Shown here piece after piece: positions 29,543 through 39,745 of a stretch of DNA of 64,000 nucleotides. Origin of the DNA: Pseudolysinimonas kribbensis (GTDB taxonomy: Bacteria; Actinomycetota; Actinomycetes; Actinomycetales; Microbacteriaceae); the NCBI RefSeq assembly GCF_030161895.1, contig NZ_BSVB01000001.1, positions 310,001 to 374,000 on the forward strand. Reading direction: 5' to 3'. Both the position numbers and the translations under genes were made by a program. Position 1 is the stretch's first letter. Each line of letters begins with the position of its first letter. Below the pieces are notes generated by a model. That model was not told where the DNA came from and ran no database searches. It was given only the letters and a program-made list of their open reading frames with translations.

Positions 29543-30366
29543 TCACCCGTTCGAGGCGCGCGCCGGGGCCCGCGTGACCTCGGCGAGCCGGGCGACATAG
29601 GGGTGCAGCGGGTGCGCGAGCACGTCGTCGACCTGGCCGTAGCCGACGAACAGCCCCCGTGCATGATCGCGATCTGCTCGGTCATGGTGCGCAGCTCCCG
29701 GATGTCGTGCCCCACGACGAGAGCCGAGAACCGCCGGTCGCGCTGCAGGTCCGCGATCACGGTGAGAATGCGGCCGCGCACGAGCACGTCGACGCCCATG
29801 GTCGGATCGTCGGCCACGAGCAGCTCCGGCTCGAGGATCAGCGCCCGCGCGAGGGCGATGCGCTGCCTCTGCCCGCGGCTCAGCTCGTGCGGGAACCTCG
29901 ACATGACCGACAGCGGCAGGCGTACCGCGTCGACGAGCGAGGCGACCGCGGCGCCGGCGTCGAGCCGGTTGAACCTGCGGTCGCGCTGGTAGATCGGGGC
30001 CGCGACGTTCTCGCCGATGGTGAGGTGCGGCACGAGCGTCGAGCCGCCGTCCTGCGGGAGGTAGCCGACGCGGAGCGCGAGCCCGGTCTGGCGCCGCGCG
30101 GACGATCGGACGATGTCGTGGCCGAGCACCTCGAGCGTCCCGCCCTGGATGTGCGGGGTCTCGCCCTCGCCGAACGCCGACTGCGCGGCGACCGCGCGGG
30201 CGAGCGTGCTCTTGCCCGACCCGGCCTCGCCGACGACGCCCAGGATGCCGCCCACGGCGATCTCGAACGTCGCGCCCGAGACGGCCACGTCGTCCGCCCC
30301 GTAGGCGAGCGTGAGGTCGTCGGCGCGCACCGCGATCCCGCGATCGGCCGCACGCCCGGATGCCAC
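29543..30366 (-). CDS. ABC-type ATPase with degenerate motifs, frame broken once
   Basis: Corrected length 274 residues, a single ATPase domain between the two binding-protein genes. Walker A is normal (GEAGSGKST). The signature reads LSRGQRQR, where LSGGQ is usual. Walker B reads LLVADDPTMGVD, so the catalytic Glu is replaced by Asp. This could mean weak ATPase activity, or a subfamily that works as the non-catalytic half with the double ATPase downstream. The break is at 29654-29658; one extra G gives IMHGGLFVGYGQVDDVL and an end at 29543. The GTG start follows SBP2 by nine bases. It ends 115 nt before SBP1. Confidence 0.85.
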
Positions 30367-30375
30367 GGCTCGACC

Positions 30376-31971
30376 CTAAGGCATGCGCAGCGAGCCGAAT
30401 CGCAGCGTGAACGACCCGTCGAACCGCACGCCGGTCACGCCGTCCGCGGTCACGGCGAGCTGCGCGGACTGCACGAGCGGCACCACGGGCATGTCGTCGG
30501 CGAGCCGGCGCTGGATCATCCGCACGTCGGCCGACCGCTTCGCAGGGTCGGCCCGGGTGATGGGCGCGGCGAGCAGCTCGAGCGCGGACGGCGTCGCGTA
30601 ATGCGAGCCCAGCTGCGCGTCACCCAGCTGGTACGGCATCCGATAGGTCGCCGGGTCCGTGCCGTCCGGCGACCAGGAGCCGGGGTAGGCCTGGAAGGCG
30701 GCCTTCGGGCGCTTCGCGGCGAAGTCCGCCGCATCCACCTCGTCGATGTCGACCTGGAACAGGCCGCCGAGCTCGAGCTGCGCGGCGAGCGCCCGGTACT
30801 CGGCGAGCGTGCCGGGCGGGTTGAGTTCCGGGACGAGGGTGAGCGTGAGCGTGAGCGGCCTGGCGACGTCCGCCTGATCGAGCTCGGCCTCCGCGGCCGT
30901 GATGTCGGGTTGGCCGTGACCATCGCCGGTGATGGAGCGCAGCACCGGATCGGCGCCCGGCAGCCCGTCCGGGATGAACCCGTACAGCGGCGCGGTCGCC
31001 CCGTGATCGATCGTGAGGGCGAGCGCGCGACGATCGACGAGGTCCGCCACCGCATGACGCACCGCCTGCGCCCGCTGCGGCGCGGCATCCTCTGCTTCGC
31101 GCCGTACGGCATCCCGTCGAGGTCGAACACGAGATAGCGCGCCGCGCCGCCCGCCGTCGCCACGACGTCGGCGCCGTGGTCGTCGAGCTGCTGCAGCTGG
31201 GAAGGGCCGATGCCTCCGTACCCGAGGTCGATCGCCCGGTCGGTGACGTCGGCCACGAGCGTCGACGGCGATCCGTAGAGCTTCAAGGTGACGTCGGGCG
31301 CGTGCGGGGAGCCGAGCGCGCCGCGGTAGTGCGGTGCGACGTGGAAGGTGATCAGGTCGCCGGGGTTGAAACTCTGCACCGTGTACGGACCGGCGAAGGG
31401 CTGCGTGGCCACGATGTCCTGCGCCGCGGCCAGGGCATGCGCCGGGAAGACCTCCTCGTCGACGATCGCCCCGGCCTGGCTGGCCAGGATGTCGGGAAAG
31501 CGCTGATCGCCGGGCGTCGCCAGCCGGAACACGACCGTCCGGTCTCCTGTGGCCCGGACGCTCGTGACACCGGCCAGCAGGGGCCACGGGCCGCCGGGCG
31601 CCTTGATCGCGCGCTGCCGGGTGAAGCTGCGCACGACGTCCGAGGCCTCCAGCCGGTCGCCGTTGGCGAAGCGCAGGTCCGGCTTGAGGCGCACCGCGTA
31701 CGCGCCGTCGGCACGGAATCCAGCAGTCGCGGCGATGTCGGGCACGAGCCGGCTCGTGCCCGGCCGGATGGTCAGCAGGTGCGGGTAGATCTGCTCGGCG
31801 ACGAGACGCCCCCGGCGCCCGCGTCCGCGGCGGGGTCGAGCGAGGTCACGGGCAGCGCGGTGCCCACCACGATGCCGGCATCGCCGAGGAGCCTCCGGCG
31901 GCGCATCCGGTCAAGAGGAGAGCGGTCGCGGCCGCGGCGGCGAGGGTCGCGCGAACGCGCCCCCGACCCAT
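30376..31971 (-). CDS. Second peptide-type substrate-binding lipoprotein, frame broken three times
   Basis: Corrected length 532 residues. Signal MGRGRVRATLAAAAATALLL ends in lipobox LTGC (Cys 23). The family 5 fold is visible: QIYPHLLTIRPGTSRLVPDI, LKPDLRFANGDRLEASDVVR, LVFDLDGMPYGAK, then VADLVDRRALALTIDHGA. It aligns well with SBP1 downstream but is clearly diverged, so it probably recognises a different ligand. Breaks: 31884-31885, 31809-31813 and 31089-31094, each one base short. It is the first gene of the operon; the region to dnaG is 59 nt and shows no convincing promoter hexamers. Confidence 0.88.
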
Positions 31972-32030
31972 GAGAACAACTCTCGCATACCCCCGAACGG
32001 GTGGTGGACAACCCGGTCTAGTCTTACGGG

Positions 32031-33913
32031 CTATTCACGGCGCAGCCGCCGGCGCTCCGTCTCGAGCTCGGCCGACTGCCGCGACAGCGCCGCCCAGCGC
32101 GCCTGGTCGCCCTCGGCCTGCGCGCGCTGCATGGCGCCCACCAGCTCACCGCGCCGGCGCAGCAGGTCGCGCACCACGAGGTCGGAGACCACGGATTCGC
32201 AGTAGGCCGCGAGCCGGTCCGGCTGGGTCGGAATCGGTGCGGCCGCCAGGTCCCGCGCGAGCGGCACGAAACCCTCGGGCACCTGCTCGACCACGCGGTC
32301 GACCCAGGTCGCGTCGGCCGGCAGGCTCGCGACCACGGCGTCGCGCACGACCCGCAGGCTCTCGTTGCCGAAGCGCACCTCGGCGGCGCGACGCAGCAGT
32401 TCCTCGCCCACGGAGTCGGGATACTGCAGCATCGCCATGAGCGCGTCGCGCTCGCCCCGGGTCGCGGGGTCGGTGGGCAGGTCGACGAGGCCGGTGCGCG
32501 GCGCGACGGGCTCGGAGGACGCGCTGCTGCGCGAGGCATCGCCCTGCGGCCGGCGCTCCTCGACGCGCGGGGTCGCCCGCGAGGCGGCCGTCACCGCGCG
32601 GCTCACCTCCGCGGGATCCAGGCCCAGCCACATGGCGAGGCTGCGCACGTAGCCGCCGGAGAGGGAGCGATCCCGGATGCCGGCGACGATCGGCGCGGAC
32701 GCCCGCAGCGCCGCCGTGCGTCCCTCCACGGTCTCGAGGTCGTGGCCGGCGAGGCGGCGCCGGATCATGAACTCGAACATCGGCCGCCTCGTGCGGATGA
32801 GCGAGCGCACGGCGTCGTCGCCGCGGTGCAGCCGGAGGTCGCACGGGTCGAGACCGTCGGGCGCGACGGCGACGAACGTCTGGGCGGCGAAGCGCTGCTC
32901 CTCGGCGAACGCCCGGCTCGCGGCGCGCTGGCCGGCCTCGTCGGGGTCGAACGTGAAGACGACCTCGCCCCGGTCACCGGTGTCGGCGTCGGCGGAGTCG
33001 CCGAGCACCCGGCGGATGACCTTGATGTGGTCGACCGTGAGCGCGGTGCCGCAGGTGGCGATCGCGGTCGTCACGCCCGCGAGGTGGCAGGCCATGACAT
33101 CCGTGTAGCCCTCGACGATCACGACCTGCTTGCCGGTCGCGATCGCACGGCGAGCGAGGTCGAGGCCGTAGAGGACCGAGCTCTTGCGGTAGATCGGCGT
33201 CTCGGGGGTGTTGAGGTACTTCGGGCCCTTGTCCTCGTCGTCGGGCAGGAGCTTGCGCGCGCCGAAGCCCACGGTCTGGCCCGTGACATCGCGGATCGGC
33301 CAGATCGCGCGACCGCGGAACCGGTCGTAGGCGTTGCCCCGGTCGTTGGTCGAGAGCAGGCCCGCCTCCTTCAGCTCCTCGAGCGTGAAGCCCTTCGCCT
33401 TCAGATGATCGCCGAGCGCGTTGTACGACTTCGGTGCGAAGCCCACGCCGAAGCGATCGGCGGCCGCCTTGTCGAACCCGCGCCCCCGAGGAAATCGCGG
33501 GCGAGCTTCGCCTCGGGCGTCGCGAGCTGGGCGCGGAAGAACTCCTCGGCCGCCGCGTTGGCCGCGAGCAGGCGGGCGCGATTGCCGTGCTCCGCGGCGG
33601 CGCCCCCGTCTTCGTAGTGCAGCTCGAGACCGACCCGCGCCGCGAGGCGCTCGACCGCCTCCTGGAACGTGACGTGATCCATCTTGACGAGGAACTCGAA
33701 CGCGTCGCCGTCCTCGCCGCAGCCGAAGCAGTGGTATCGGCCGTGCCCGGGTCGCACCTGGAAGCTCGGGCTGCGCTCCTCGTGGAACGGGCACAGACCC
33801 TTGAGCGCGCCCACGCCGGCGCTCTTGAGCGTGACGTAGTCGCCCACCACGTCGGCGATGTTCACCCGGGCCTTGACCTCGTCGATGTCGCTTCGCGAGA
33901 TCCGGCCGGGCAT
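32031..33913 (-). CDS. dnaG: DNA primase, frame broken once
   Basis: Primase makes RNA primers for replication. Corrected length 627 residues. The CHC2 zinc finger is at residues 41-65 (CPFH ... CFGC). The TOPRIM core shows VIVEGYTDVMA with its Glu and FDPDEAGQ with the metal Asp pair. The C-terminal helicase-binding domain ends SAELETERRRLRRE. The frame breaks at 33483-33487; one extra G gives DFLGGRGFDKAAADRFGVG. The ATG at 33913 begins three bases after the sigma-factor stop. In other actinobacteria dnaG commonly follows dgt; here a sigma/YCII pair lies between them. Confidence 0.96.
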
Positions 33914-33916
33914 GGC

Positions 33917-35212
33917 TCAGAGTTTAGGGTCGGCGCCGGACGCCCCGCCGGGCCGCTGCCCCAGCGCGAGCGCCTTCGCGAGCAGGCTGCGGCGGCGGGT
34001 GGCGTTGCCGGCGAGGTCGGCGGCGCGCAACAGCTCCGCTCGCGCCTCGTCGGTGCGGCCGAGCCGCGCCAGCACCTCGCCGCGCACCGCGGGCAGCAGG
34101 TGCGAGTCGCGCAGCATGCCGCCGGCCGCGAGGTCCTCGAGCATCGGCAGGGCAGCCGCCGGACCGGATGCCATCGAGACGGCGACGGCGTGATTCAGCG
34201 CGACCACGGGGCCCGGCGCGATCCGCCCGAGGGCCTCGTACAGCAGCACGATGCGCTCCCAGTCGGTCTCCTCGTAGCGGGCGGCCGCCGCGTGCACCGC
34301 GGCGATCGCGGCCTGGAGGCCGTAGGCGCCGCGGCCGCGGCCCGTCGCGTCCAGGGTGCGGAGCGCGCCGCGACCGCGCGCGATGGCCGAACGGTCCCAG
34401 CGCCGGCGGTCCTGATCCGGCAGCAGGATCGGCTCACCGGCCGCATCCGTGCGTGCCCCGAAGCGTGAGGACTGCAGCTCCATGAGGGCCAGCAGACCGA
34501 GCGCCTCCGGCTCCCGCGGCACGAGCTGCACGAGCACGCGGGTCAGCCGGATCGCCTCGCGCGCGAGGTCGTCGCGCACCCACCCCTCGCCGGAGGTCGC
34601 GGCGTACCCCTCGGTGAAGACCGAGTAGAGCACCGCGAGCACGCCGCCGAGCCGCTCGGCCCACTCGGACGGGTCCGGCACCTCGAACGGCACCTGCGCG
34701 GCCGACAGGGTCTTCTTGGCGCGGGTGATCCGGGCCTGGATCGTCGGCACGCTCACGAGGAACGCGGCCGCGATCTCGTCGCTGCCGAGGCCCCCGACGA
34801 CGCGGAGGGTGAGGGCCACCTGCGCCTCGGGGGCGAGCACCGGATGGCAGGCCGTGAAGATCAGGCGCAGCACGTCATCCGGGATCGGCTGCCACGGCGC
34901 CTGCTCCCACTGGTCGGCGCGCTCGGTCAGGTCGCGGGCGAGCGTCGCGTGGCGCTCCTCGAGGCGCGCCCGACGGCGCCAGCCGTCGATCGCCCGGCGC
35001 TTGGCCACCGCGGTCAGCCACGCGCCGGGGTTGTCGGGCACGCCGTCGCGCGGCCACGTCTGCAGCGCCTCGGCGAGCGCATCCTGCGCGAGATCCTCGG
35101 CGAGGGCGAAGTCGCCCGTGACGCGGGCGAGCGTCGCGACGATGCGGGCGGACTCGATCCGCCAGACCGCGGCGACGGCACCGCTCGCCGCGACGCTCGC
35201 CCGGGCGTCCAT
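33917..35212 (-). CDS. ECF42-type RNA polymerase sigma factor with C-terminal extension (DUF6596)
   Basis: A 431-residue ECF sigma factor. Region 2 is FALAEDLAQDALAEALQTWP and the region 4 helix-turn-helix is GGLGSDEIAAAFLVSVPTI (about residues 140-158). After that comes a long helical extension of about 230 residues (TPR-like DUF6596), which defines the ECF42 group. ECF42 factors have no classical anti-sigma factor and are encoded beside DGPF/YCII proteins; that partner is immediately upstream, sharing one base (TGATG). It recruits RNA polymerase to unknown targets. The C-terminal extension is thought to regulate activity. No frame break. Confidence 0.93.
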   Translation of the reverse strand: MDARASVAASGAVAAVWRIESARIVATLARVTGDFALAEDLAQDALAEALQTWPRDGVPDNPGAWLTAVAKRRAIDGWRRRARLEERHATLARDLTERADQWEQAPWQPIPDDVLRLIFTACHPVLAPEAQVALTLRVVGGLGSDEIAAAFLVSVPTIQARITRAKKTLSAAQVPFEVPDPSEWAERLGGVLAVLYSVFTEGYAATSGEGWVRDDLAREAIRLTRVLVQLVPREPEALGLLALMELQSSRFGARTDAAGEPILLPDQDRRRWDRSAIARGRGALRTLDATGRGRGAYGLQAAIAAVHAAAARYEETDWERIVLLYEALGRIAPGPVVALNHAVAVSMASGPAAALPMLEDLAAGGMLRDSHLLPAVRGEVLARLGRTDEARAELLRAADLAGNATRRRSLLAKALALGQRPGGASGADPKL

Positions 35213-35630
35213 CAGAGATTGCCGGTGTGCTCGCGCCAGGCCCGCTCACGCCGGACGTACTCGTTGTCCTGCGGGAACTCGTCGATCGACGGCACGCGCC
35301 GCACCTCGAGCTTGACGCCAGGACCGCACGGCGCGCGCTTGGCCCACTCGATCGCGGTCGCCTGGTCGGCCACGTCGACGATCCAGTAGCCGTCGAACAG
35401 CTCGTGCGTCTCGCCGTAGGGGCCGTCGGTGACGATCGGCGGCGTCGAGGCGAAGTCGACGACGGCGCCCTCGGTCGCCGGCGCGAGCCCTCGGCCGCGA
35501 CGAGCACGCCCGCATCGATCAACGAGTCGTTGTACCGGCCCATGAGATCCAGGACCTCGGAGAAGTCGACGTCGGCGAACGCCTCGTGAGCCGAGTCGTC
35601 GGCCCGCATGATGAACATGAACTTCGGCAT
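35212..35630 (-). CDS. YCII-related (DGPF domain) protein, frame broken once
   Basis: Corrected length 139 residues: MPKFMFIMRADDSAHEAF, RYNDSLIDAGVLVAAEGL, then VTDGPYGETHELFDGYWIVD containing the DGPF-like core (DGPY) and ending REHTGNL. It is a ferredoxin-like alpha/beta fold related to YciI. Proteins of this sort accompany ECF42 sigma factors and are presumed targets or modulators; no activity is proven. The ATG has an AAGGAG ribosome site nine bases upstream. The frame breaks at 35488-35490; one added C restores it. The stop overlaps the sigma start. Confidence 0.92.
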
Positions 35631-35724
35631 CTGGTCTGCTCCTTGCTTCGCGGGGCGCCGTGATGCGCCCTCACCGTTGCGTCGAACGACGACCCTGCGG
35701 ATCGACACCGCCGCAGAACTTGTT

Positions 35725-36975
35725 CTAGCCGACGAGACGCTCGTGCCAGGCGATCGCCGAGACATCCGTCAGCGACGCCACCTGGTCGACGACGACGCGG
35801 CGGCGCGCGGTGTCGTCGGCGGCGTCGGTCCAGTCGCCCTGCAGCGCGGCGTCGAGATGCTGTTCGCCGGTCGCCCAGAGCGTGTCGGCGAGCTCGGTGA
35901 GGATGCCGCGCTGGCGCGAGTAGATCGGGCGGCGCGCATTGGTCGACATCACGTTGGCCGCGACGATGCCCTTCAGCACCGCGATCTCGGCGCGCGTCTC
36001 CGGCGGCACGACCACGTCGGCGCCGAACCGGGCCAGGGATCCGCCCGGGTGCGCGGCCCGGGTCGCCTCGGTCGCCCGGCCCGCGAACCGCCCGATGAGC
36101 TGACTCGTCAGGTTCTTGAGCCGGGCGAGGTCGCGCCTGCCGCCGTCCCAGGTCTCGAGCCATGAGCCGAGCGAATCGAGCCGGTCGAACGCGGCGATGA
36201 GGCCGTCCTGCGGAACCTCGTCGCCGATCCACGCGACCATGCTCGCGACGAGCTCCTCGTGGTCGACCCGCGCGCTCAGGGCGCGCACGTCGATGAAGCC
36301 GTTGACGATCGCGTCCTCGAAGTCGTGCACCGAGTAGGCGATGTCGTCGGAGAGATCCATGACCTGCGCCTCGATGCAGCGGCGGCCCTCGGGCGCGCCG
36401 TCGCGCAGCCACCCGAACGTCCCCGCGTCGTCGGCGTAGAACCCGAACTTGCTGCGGCCCGACGGATCCGGCTGCCCCTGCTCCTGCGGCCACGGGTACT
36501 TGCAGCTCGCGTCGAGGCTCGCGCGGGTGAGGTTGAGGCCGTAGCCCCGGCCCTCGGCATCGAACACCTTCGGCTCGAGCCGCGTCAGCAGCCGGAGCGT
36601 CTGCGCGTTGCCCTCGAAGCCGCCGATCGGCGCGGCCCACGAGTTGAGGGCGCGCTCGCCGTTGTGACCGAAGGGCGGGTGGCCGAGGTCGTGGGCCAGG
36701 CACGCGGTGTCGACGACATCCGGATCCAGCCCCAGGTCGAGCGCGAGCTCCCGGCCGATCTGCGCGACCTCCAGCGAGTGGGTGAGCCGGTTGCGGGCGA
36801 AGTCGAGACCCGCGGTCGGGCTCAGCACCTGGGTCTTCTGCGACAGGCGGCGCAGCGCGCTCGAGTGGATGACCCGCCCGCGGTCGCGCACGAAGTCGCC
36901 GCGGGCGTTGTGGTGCTGCTCGGGCAGGCGGCGCTCGGCGTCGGGCTCCCCGTAGCCGGCGGTCAGGTCGGCCAA
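35725..36975 (-). CDS. dgt: Deoxyguanosinetriphosphate triphosphohydrolase-like protein
   Basis: An HD-domain dNTPase (about 416 residues) that splits dGTP or other dNTPs into nucleoside and triphosphate. Motifs: RLTHSLEVAQIGRELA (first His), ACLAHDLGHPPFGHNGE (HD pair) and VMDLSDDIAYSVHDFEDA. The start is uncertain: no ATG or GTG lies between the dus stop and the family start ERRLPEQHHNARGDF. TTG 36975, five bases after dus, is the best candidate. The open frame continues upstream into dus, but that is only because dus carries a frame break. It ends 94 nt before the YCII gene. Confidence 0.92.
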   Translation of the reverse strand: MADLTAGYGEPDAERRLPEQHHNARGDFVRDRGRVIHSSALRRLSQKTQVLSPTAGLDFARNRLTHSLEVAQIGRELALDLGLDPDVVDTACLAHDLGHPPFGHNGERALNSWAAPIGGFEGNAQTLRLLTRLEPKVFDAEGRGYGLNLTRASLDASCKYPWPQEQGQPDPSGRSKFGFYADDAGTFGWLRDGAPEGRRCIEAQVMDLSDDIAYSVHDFEDAIVNGFIDVRALSARVDHEELVASMVAWIGDEVPQDGLIAAFDRLDSLGSWLETWDGGRRDLARLKNLTSQLIGRFAGRATEATRAAHPGGSLARFGADVVVPPETRAEIAVLKGIVAANVMSTNARRPIYSRQRGILTELADTLWATGEQHLDAALQGDWTDAADDTARRRVVVDQVASLTDVSAIAWHERLVG

Positions 36976-36979
36976 CGGG

Positions 36980-38146
36980 TCAGCCGCCGCTGTGGTGCAG
37001 CTCGGCGGCGGCGACGTCGGCCCGGTGCGCGGCGCCGAGCTCGCGGGACTCGAGCCAGCGGTCGGGCAGCGAGGGCGTCTTCGGGGTCCCGGCGCGCCCC
37101 CGCTGGCCCTCCGCCGGCTCCCCGGGTACGGCTGGTCGCCATCGAGGGTCGCGAGCAGCTCGTCGATCTCGCCGAGGCTCGAGCTCATCGCGAGGGCCGC
37201 GCGCAGCTCGCCGCCGACGGTGTAGCCCTTGAAGTACCAGGCGACGTGCTTGCGGATGTCGCGGCAGGCGCGCTCCTCGGACTCGAAGAACTCGACCAGC
37301 AGCTCCGCGTGCCGGCGGAACGCGGCCGCGACCTCGCCGAGGGTCGGCTCGGCCACAGTGCCATCTGAACTGCGCGCCACCCCGTCGGTGAACGCCGCGG
37401 CGAGGTCGCCGAACAGCCACGGCTTGCCGAGGCACCCACGCCCGACGACGACGCCGTCGGCACCCGTCTCGTCCACCATGCGCAGCGCGTCCTCCGCGCT
37501 CCAGATGTCGCCGTTGCCGAGCACCGGCACGCTCGTGACGGTCTCCTTGAGCTTCGCGATCGCGGACCAGTCGGCGTGCCCGGAGTAGAACTCGCTCGCC
37601 GTGCGCGCGTGCAGCGCGATCGACGCCACGCCGGCGCCCTCGGCGATACGTCCCGCCTCGAGGTAGGTCAGGTGATCGGCGTCGATGCCCTTGCGCATCT
37701 TGACGGTCAGCGGCAGCGGGCCCGCGGCATCCACCGCGGCCTCGACGATCTCGCGGAACAGGTCGAGCTTCCACGGCAGCGCCGCTCCCCGCCCTTGCGG
37801 GTGACCTTGGGCACCGGGCAGCCGAAGTTGAGGTCGATGTGGTCGGCGCGGTCCTCGGCGACGAGCATCGTGATCGCCCGCCGGATCGTGGCCGGGTCGA
37901 CCCCGTAGAGCTGGATGCTGCGCGGCGTCTCCGACTCGTGGTGCCGGATGAGGCGCATCGATTCGGGGGTCCGCTCGACCAGCGCGCGCGAGGTGATCAT
38001 CTCGCTCACGTACAGGCCCGCGCCGTATTCGCGGCACAGCCGGCGGAACGCCGTGTTCGTGATGCCCGCCATGGGCGCGAGCACGACGGGCACGTCGAGC
38101 GTCAGCGGCCCGATGCGCAGGGGGCGGCGGTGGCGAGGAGAGACAT
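36980..38146 (-). CDS. dus: tRNA-dihydrouridine synthase (DusB-like), frame broken three times
   Basis: A flavoenzyme that reduces uridines in the tRNA D-loop. Corrected length 389 residues: MSLLATAAPLRIGPLTLDVP, VVLAPMAGITNTAFRRL (FMN binding), DLNFGCPVPKVTRKGGG with the catalytic Cys, TVKMRKGID, SIALHARTASEFYSGHADW (HGR-like loop), VLGNGDIWSAEDA. The C-terminal helical domain ends AAELHHSGG. Breaks: 38120-38124, 37787-37790 and 37120-37123. ATG 38146 is chosen because one added C to the run after it gives the family start. It is followed by dgt, a common actinobacterial pairing. Confidence 0.93.
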
Positions 38147-38237
38147 CCCCTCCAGTGTCGCAGACGGGCCTCACGGGGACCGGCCCCGCCGTCGCAGCAC
38201 TCTGGCTCGGATGAAGGGCCGCCGATAGGCTCCCTCC

Positions 38238-39272
38238 GTGATTCCCCGACGCATCCTCGCCCCGCTCGTCGTTGCGACCGCGGCCGTGCTCGGGGTGATC
38301 GTCCCCGCGTCGATGGCCTCGGCGGCCGTCGCCACGAGCGCCGGTGTGACGACATTGCCGCCGCAGCCCTTCGCGGGCAACCCGGCGACCGCCGACTGGA
38401 TCGGCGACTACCTGGTCGACGGCGTGCCCAGCTGGATGACCGAGTTCGGATTCACGGCCCCGGATGAGGCCGAGCCGATGCAACCGGGCGGGGCCCTCGT
38501 CACGAAGTGGGGCACAGCGATCGATCCGGAGACCCTCTCCGAGATGTCCTATCTGCTCTTCGTGCACGGCAGCACGCCGACCTCCGTCCAGGCGGCAGCC
38601 CTCGCGCACATCGTGCACACCTGGACGGCAGCGCCGCAGAACCCCGGCCAGCTCGACCCGGCGAACGACTTCCGCCACATCGCCTACGACACGGCCTTCC
38701 ACCTCGCCAAGCTGCCGAGCGGCGCGCAGGACGACGTGACGAGTCTGCTGGCGGAGGCGGCCATGCTTCACGGGCCGTGGTCGATCACCCTCACGGCGCC
38801 CGCCGCCGCGCGGATCGGCGCTGCGTCGAACTGGACCGTACGGGTGCTCGCCGGGGTGAACGGCGTGCCGAGCCGGACGGTCTCCCTCACGGTGACGAAC
38901 GGCACGTTCGCGGGTGGCGCGACCACCACGACCGTCACGACGGGCGCCGACGGCTCGGCGGCGCCCGTCGCGGTCACTCCCACGGGAGCTGCTCCGGCGA
39001 TCATCGCCACCGCGAGCGGACCGGCCGCCGCACCGCTCGTGATGGATCCCGTGGATGCCGACGTCTCCCGTGTGATCCAGGCGGCGAGCGCGCCGATCTC
39101 GGCATCGCTCACGGGCGCCGTGGCCACCACCACGATCGCGCCGGAGCTCGCCCGGACCGGCACTGCGGTGCCCATCGTCGTTCCGGCTCTCGGCGGCGCG
39201 CTCGTGCTCCTCGGCGTGCTGCTGGCGATCGTCTCCGCCGGTCGCGCCCGGCGCGGGCGCACGTCGCGATGA
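38238..39272 (+). CDS. Secreted surface protein with LARTG sortase-E-type anchor
   Basis: 344 residues: signal peptide (helix LAPLVVATAAVLGVIVPASM, cleavage after ASA), a folded N-terminal domain of about 140 residues (FAGNPATADWIGDYLVDG), an Ig-like domain (SITLTAPAAARIGAASNWTV), and a C-terminal sorting signal LARTG (about 304-308) followed by a hydrophobic helix and RARRGRTSR. LAxTG is the motif used by class E sortases in high-GC Gram-positives. So it should be covalently linked to the wall; role unknown. A -10 box TAGGCT lies six bases before the GTG (leaderless). Its stop overlaps ybaK (ATGA). Confidence 0.85.
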   Translation: MIPRRILAPLVVATAAVLGVIVPASMASAAVATSAGVTTLPPQPFAGNPATADWIGDYLVDGVPSWMTEFGFTAPDEAEPMQPGGALVTKWGTAIDPETLSEMSYLLFVHGSTPTSVQAAALAHIVHTWTAAPQNPGQLDPANDFRHIAYDTAFHLAKLPSGAQDDVTSLLAEAAMLHGPWSITLTAPAAARIGAASNWTVRVLAGVNGVPSRTVSLTVTNGTFAGGATTTTVTTGADGSAAPVAVTPTGAAPAIIATASGPAAAPLVMDPVDADVSRVIQAASAPISASLTGAVATTTIAPELARTGTAVPIVVPALGGALVLLGVLLAIVSAGRARRGRTSR

Positions 39273-39745
39273 CGGGTCGCGAACGGGTCGCGGCGGACGC
39301 GGCAGCGCGCGGCATCCCGATCGAGATCATCGAGCGGCCCGCGGCGGGCTCGCTCGAGGAGGCCGCGGAGCTGCTCGGGATCACCCCGGCCGACATCGTG
39401 AAGTCGCTCGTCGTGAAGCGGCACGACGGCACGTTCCTGTTCGCCGAGATCCCCGGCGACCGGCAGATCTCGTGGGCGAAGCTGCGCGCGCTCGTCGGCG
39501 TGAACAAGCTGCGGCTGCCCGAGGCGGCGGTCGCCCTCGAGGCCACCGGCTACGAGCGCGGCACGATCACGCCCCTCGGGTCGAGCACGGCGTGGCCGGT
39601 GTTCGTCGACGAGCGGGTCGCGGGGCGGCGGGTGTCGATGGGCGCGGGCGAGCACGGGTACTCCGCGTTCGTGGACGCCGACGCGCTGATCCGGGGCCTC
39701 GGAGCCACGGTCGCCGATATCAGCGAGGAGATCCCTCCGCGGTAG
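39269..39745 (+). CDS. YbaK/EbsC family aminoacyl-tRNA deacylase
   Basis: A 158-residue editing-domain protein that hydrolyses misacylated tRNA (Cys-tRNA-Pro or similar). Features are ADIVKSLVVKRHDGTFLF with the functional Lys, KLRALVGVNKLRLPEAA, and ITPLGSSTAWPVFVDERV with the GxxxP-type loop. Family length is 150-165 residues. The ATG sits inside the surface-protein stop. It converges on and overlaps by 26 bases the 38-residue ORF. It is co-transcribed with an unrelated surface protein, so that linkage may be only positional. Confidence 0.92.
   Translation: MTGRERVAADAAARGIPIEIIERPAAGSLEEAAELLGITPADIVKSLVVKRHDGTFLFAEIPGDRQISWAKLRALVGVNKLRLPEAAVALEATGYERGTITPLGSSTAWPVFVDERVAGRRVSMGAGEHGYSAFVDADALIRGLGATVADISEEIPPR

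Noticed and set aside
27799-30366. Apparent ATPase-binding protein fusion
   Set aside because: Caused by the break at 29654-29658; the corrected ATPase stops at 29543 and the lipoprotein has its own ribosome site and signal peptide.
35725-38355. Apparent Dus-Dgt fusion protein of 876 residues
   Set aside because: The continuous frame is caused by the dus frame break at 37120-37123; corrected, dus stops at 36980 and dgt starts separately.
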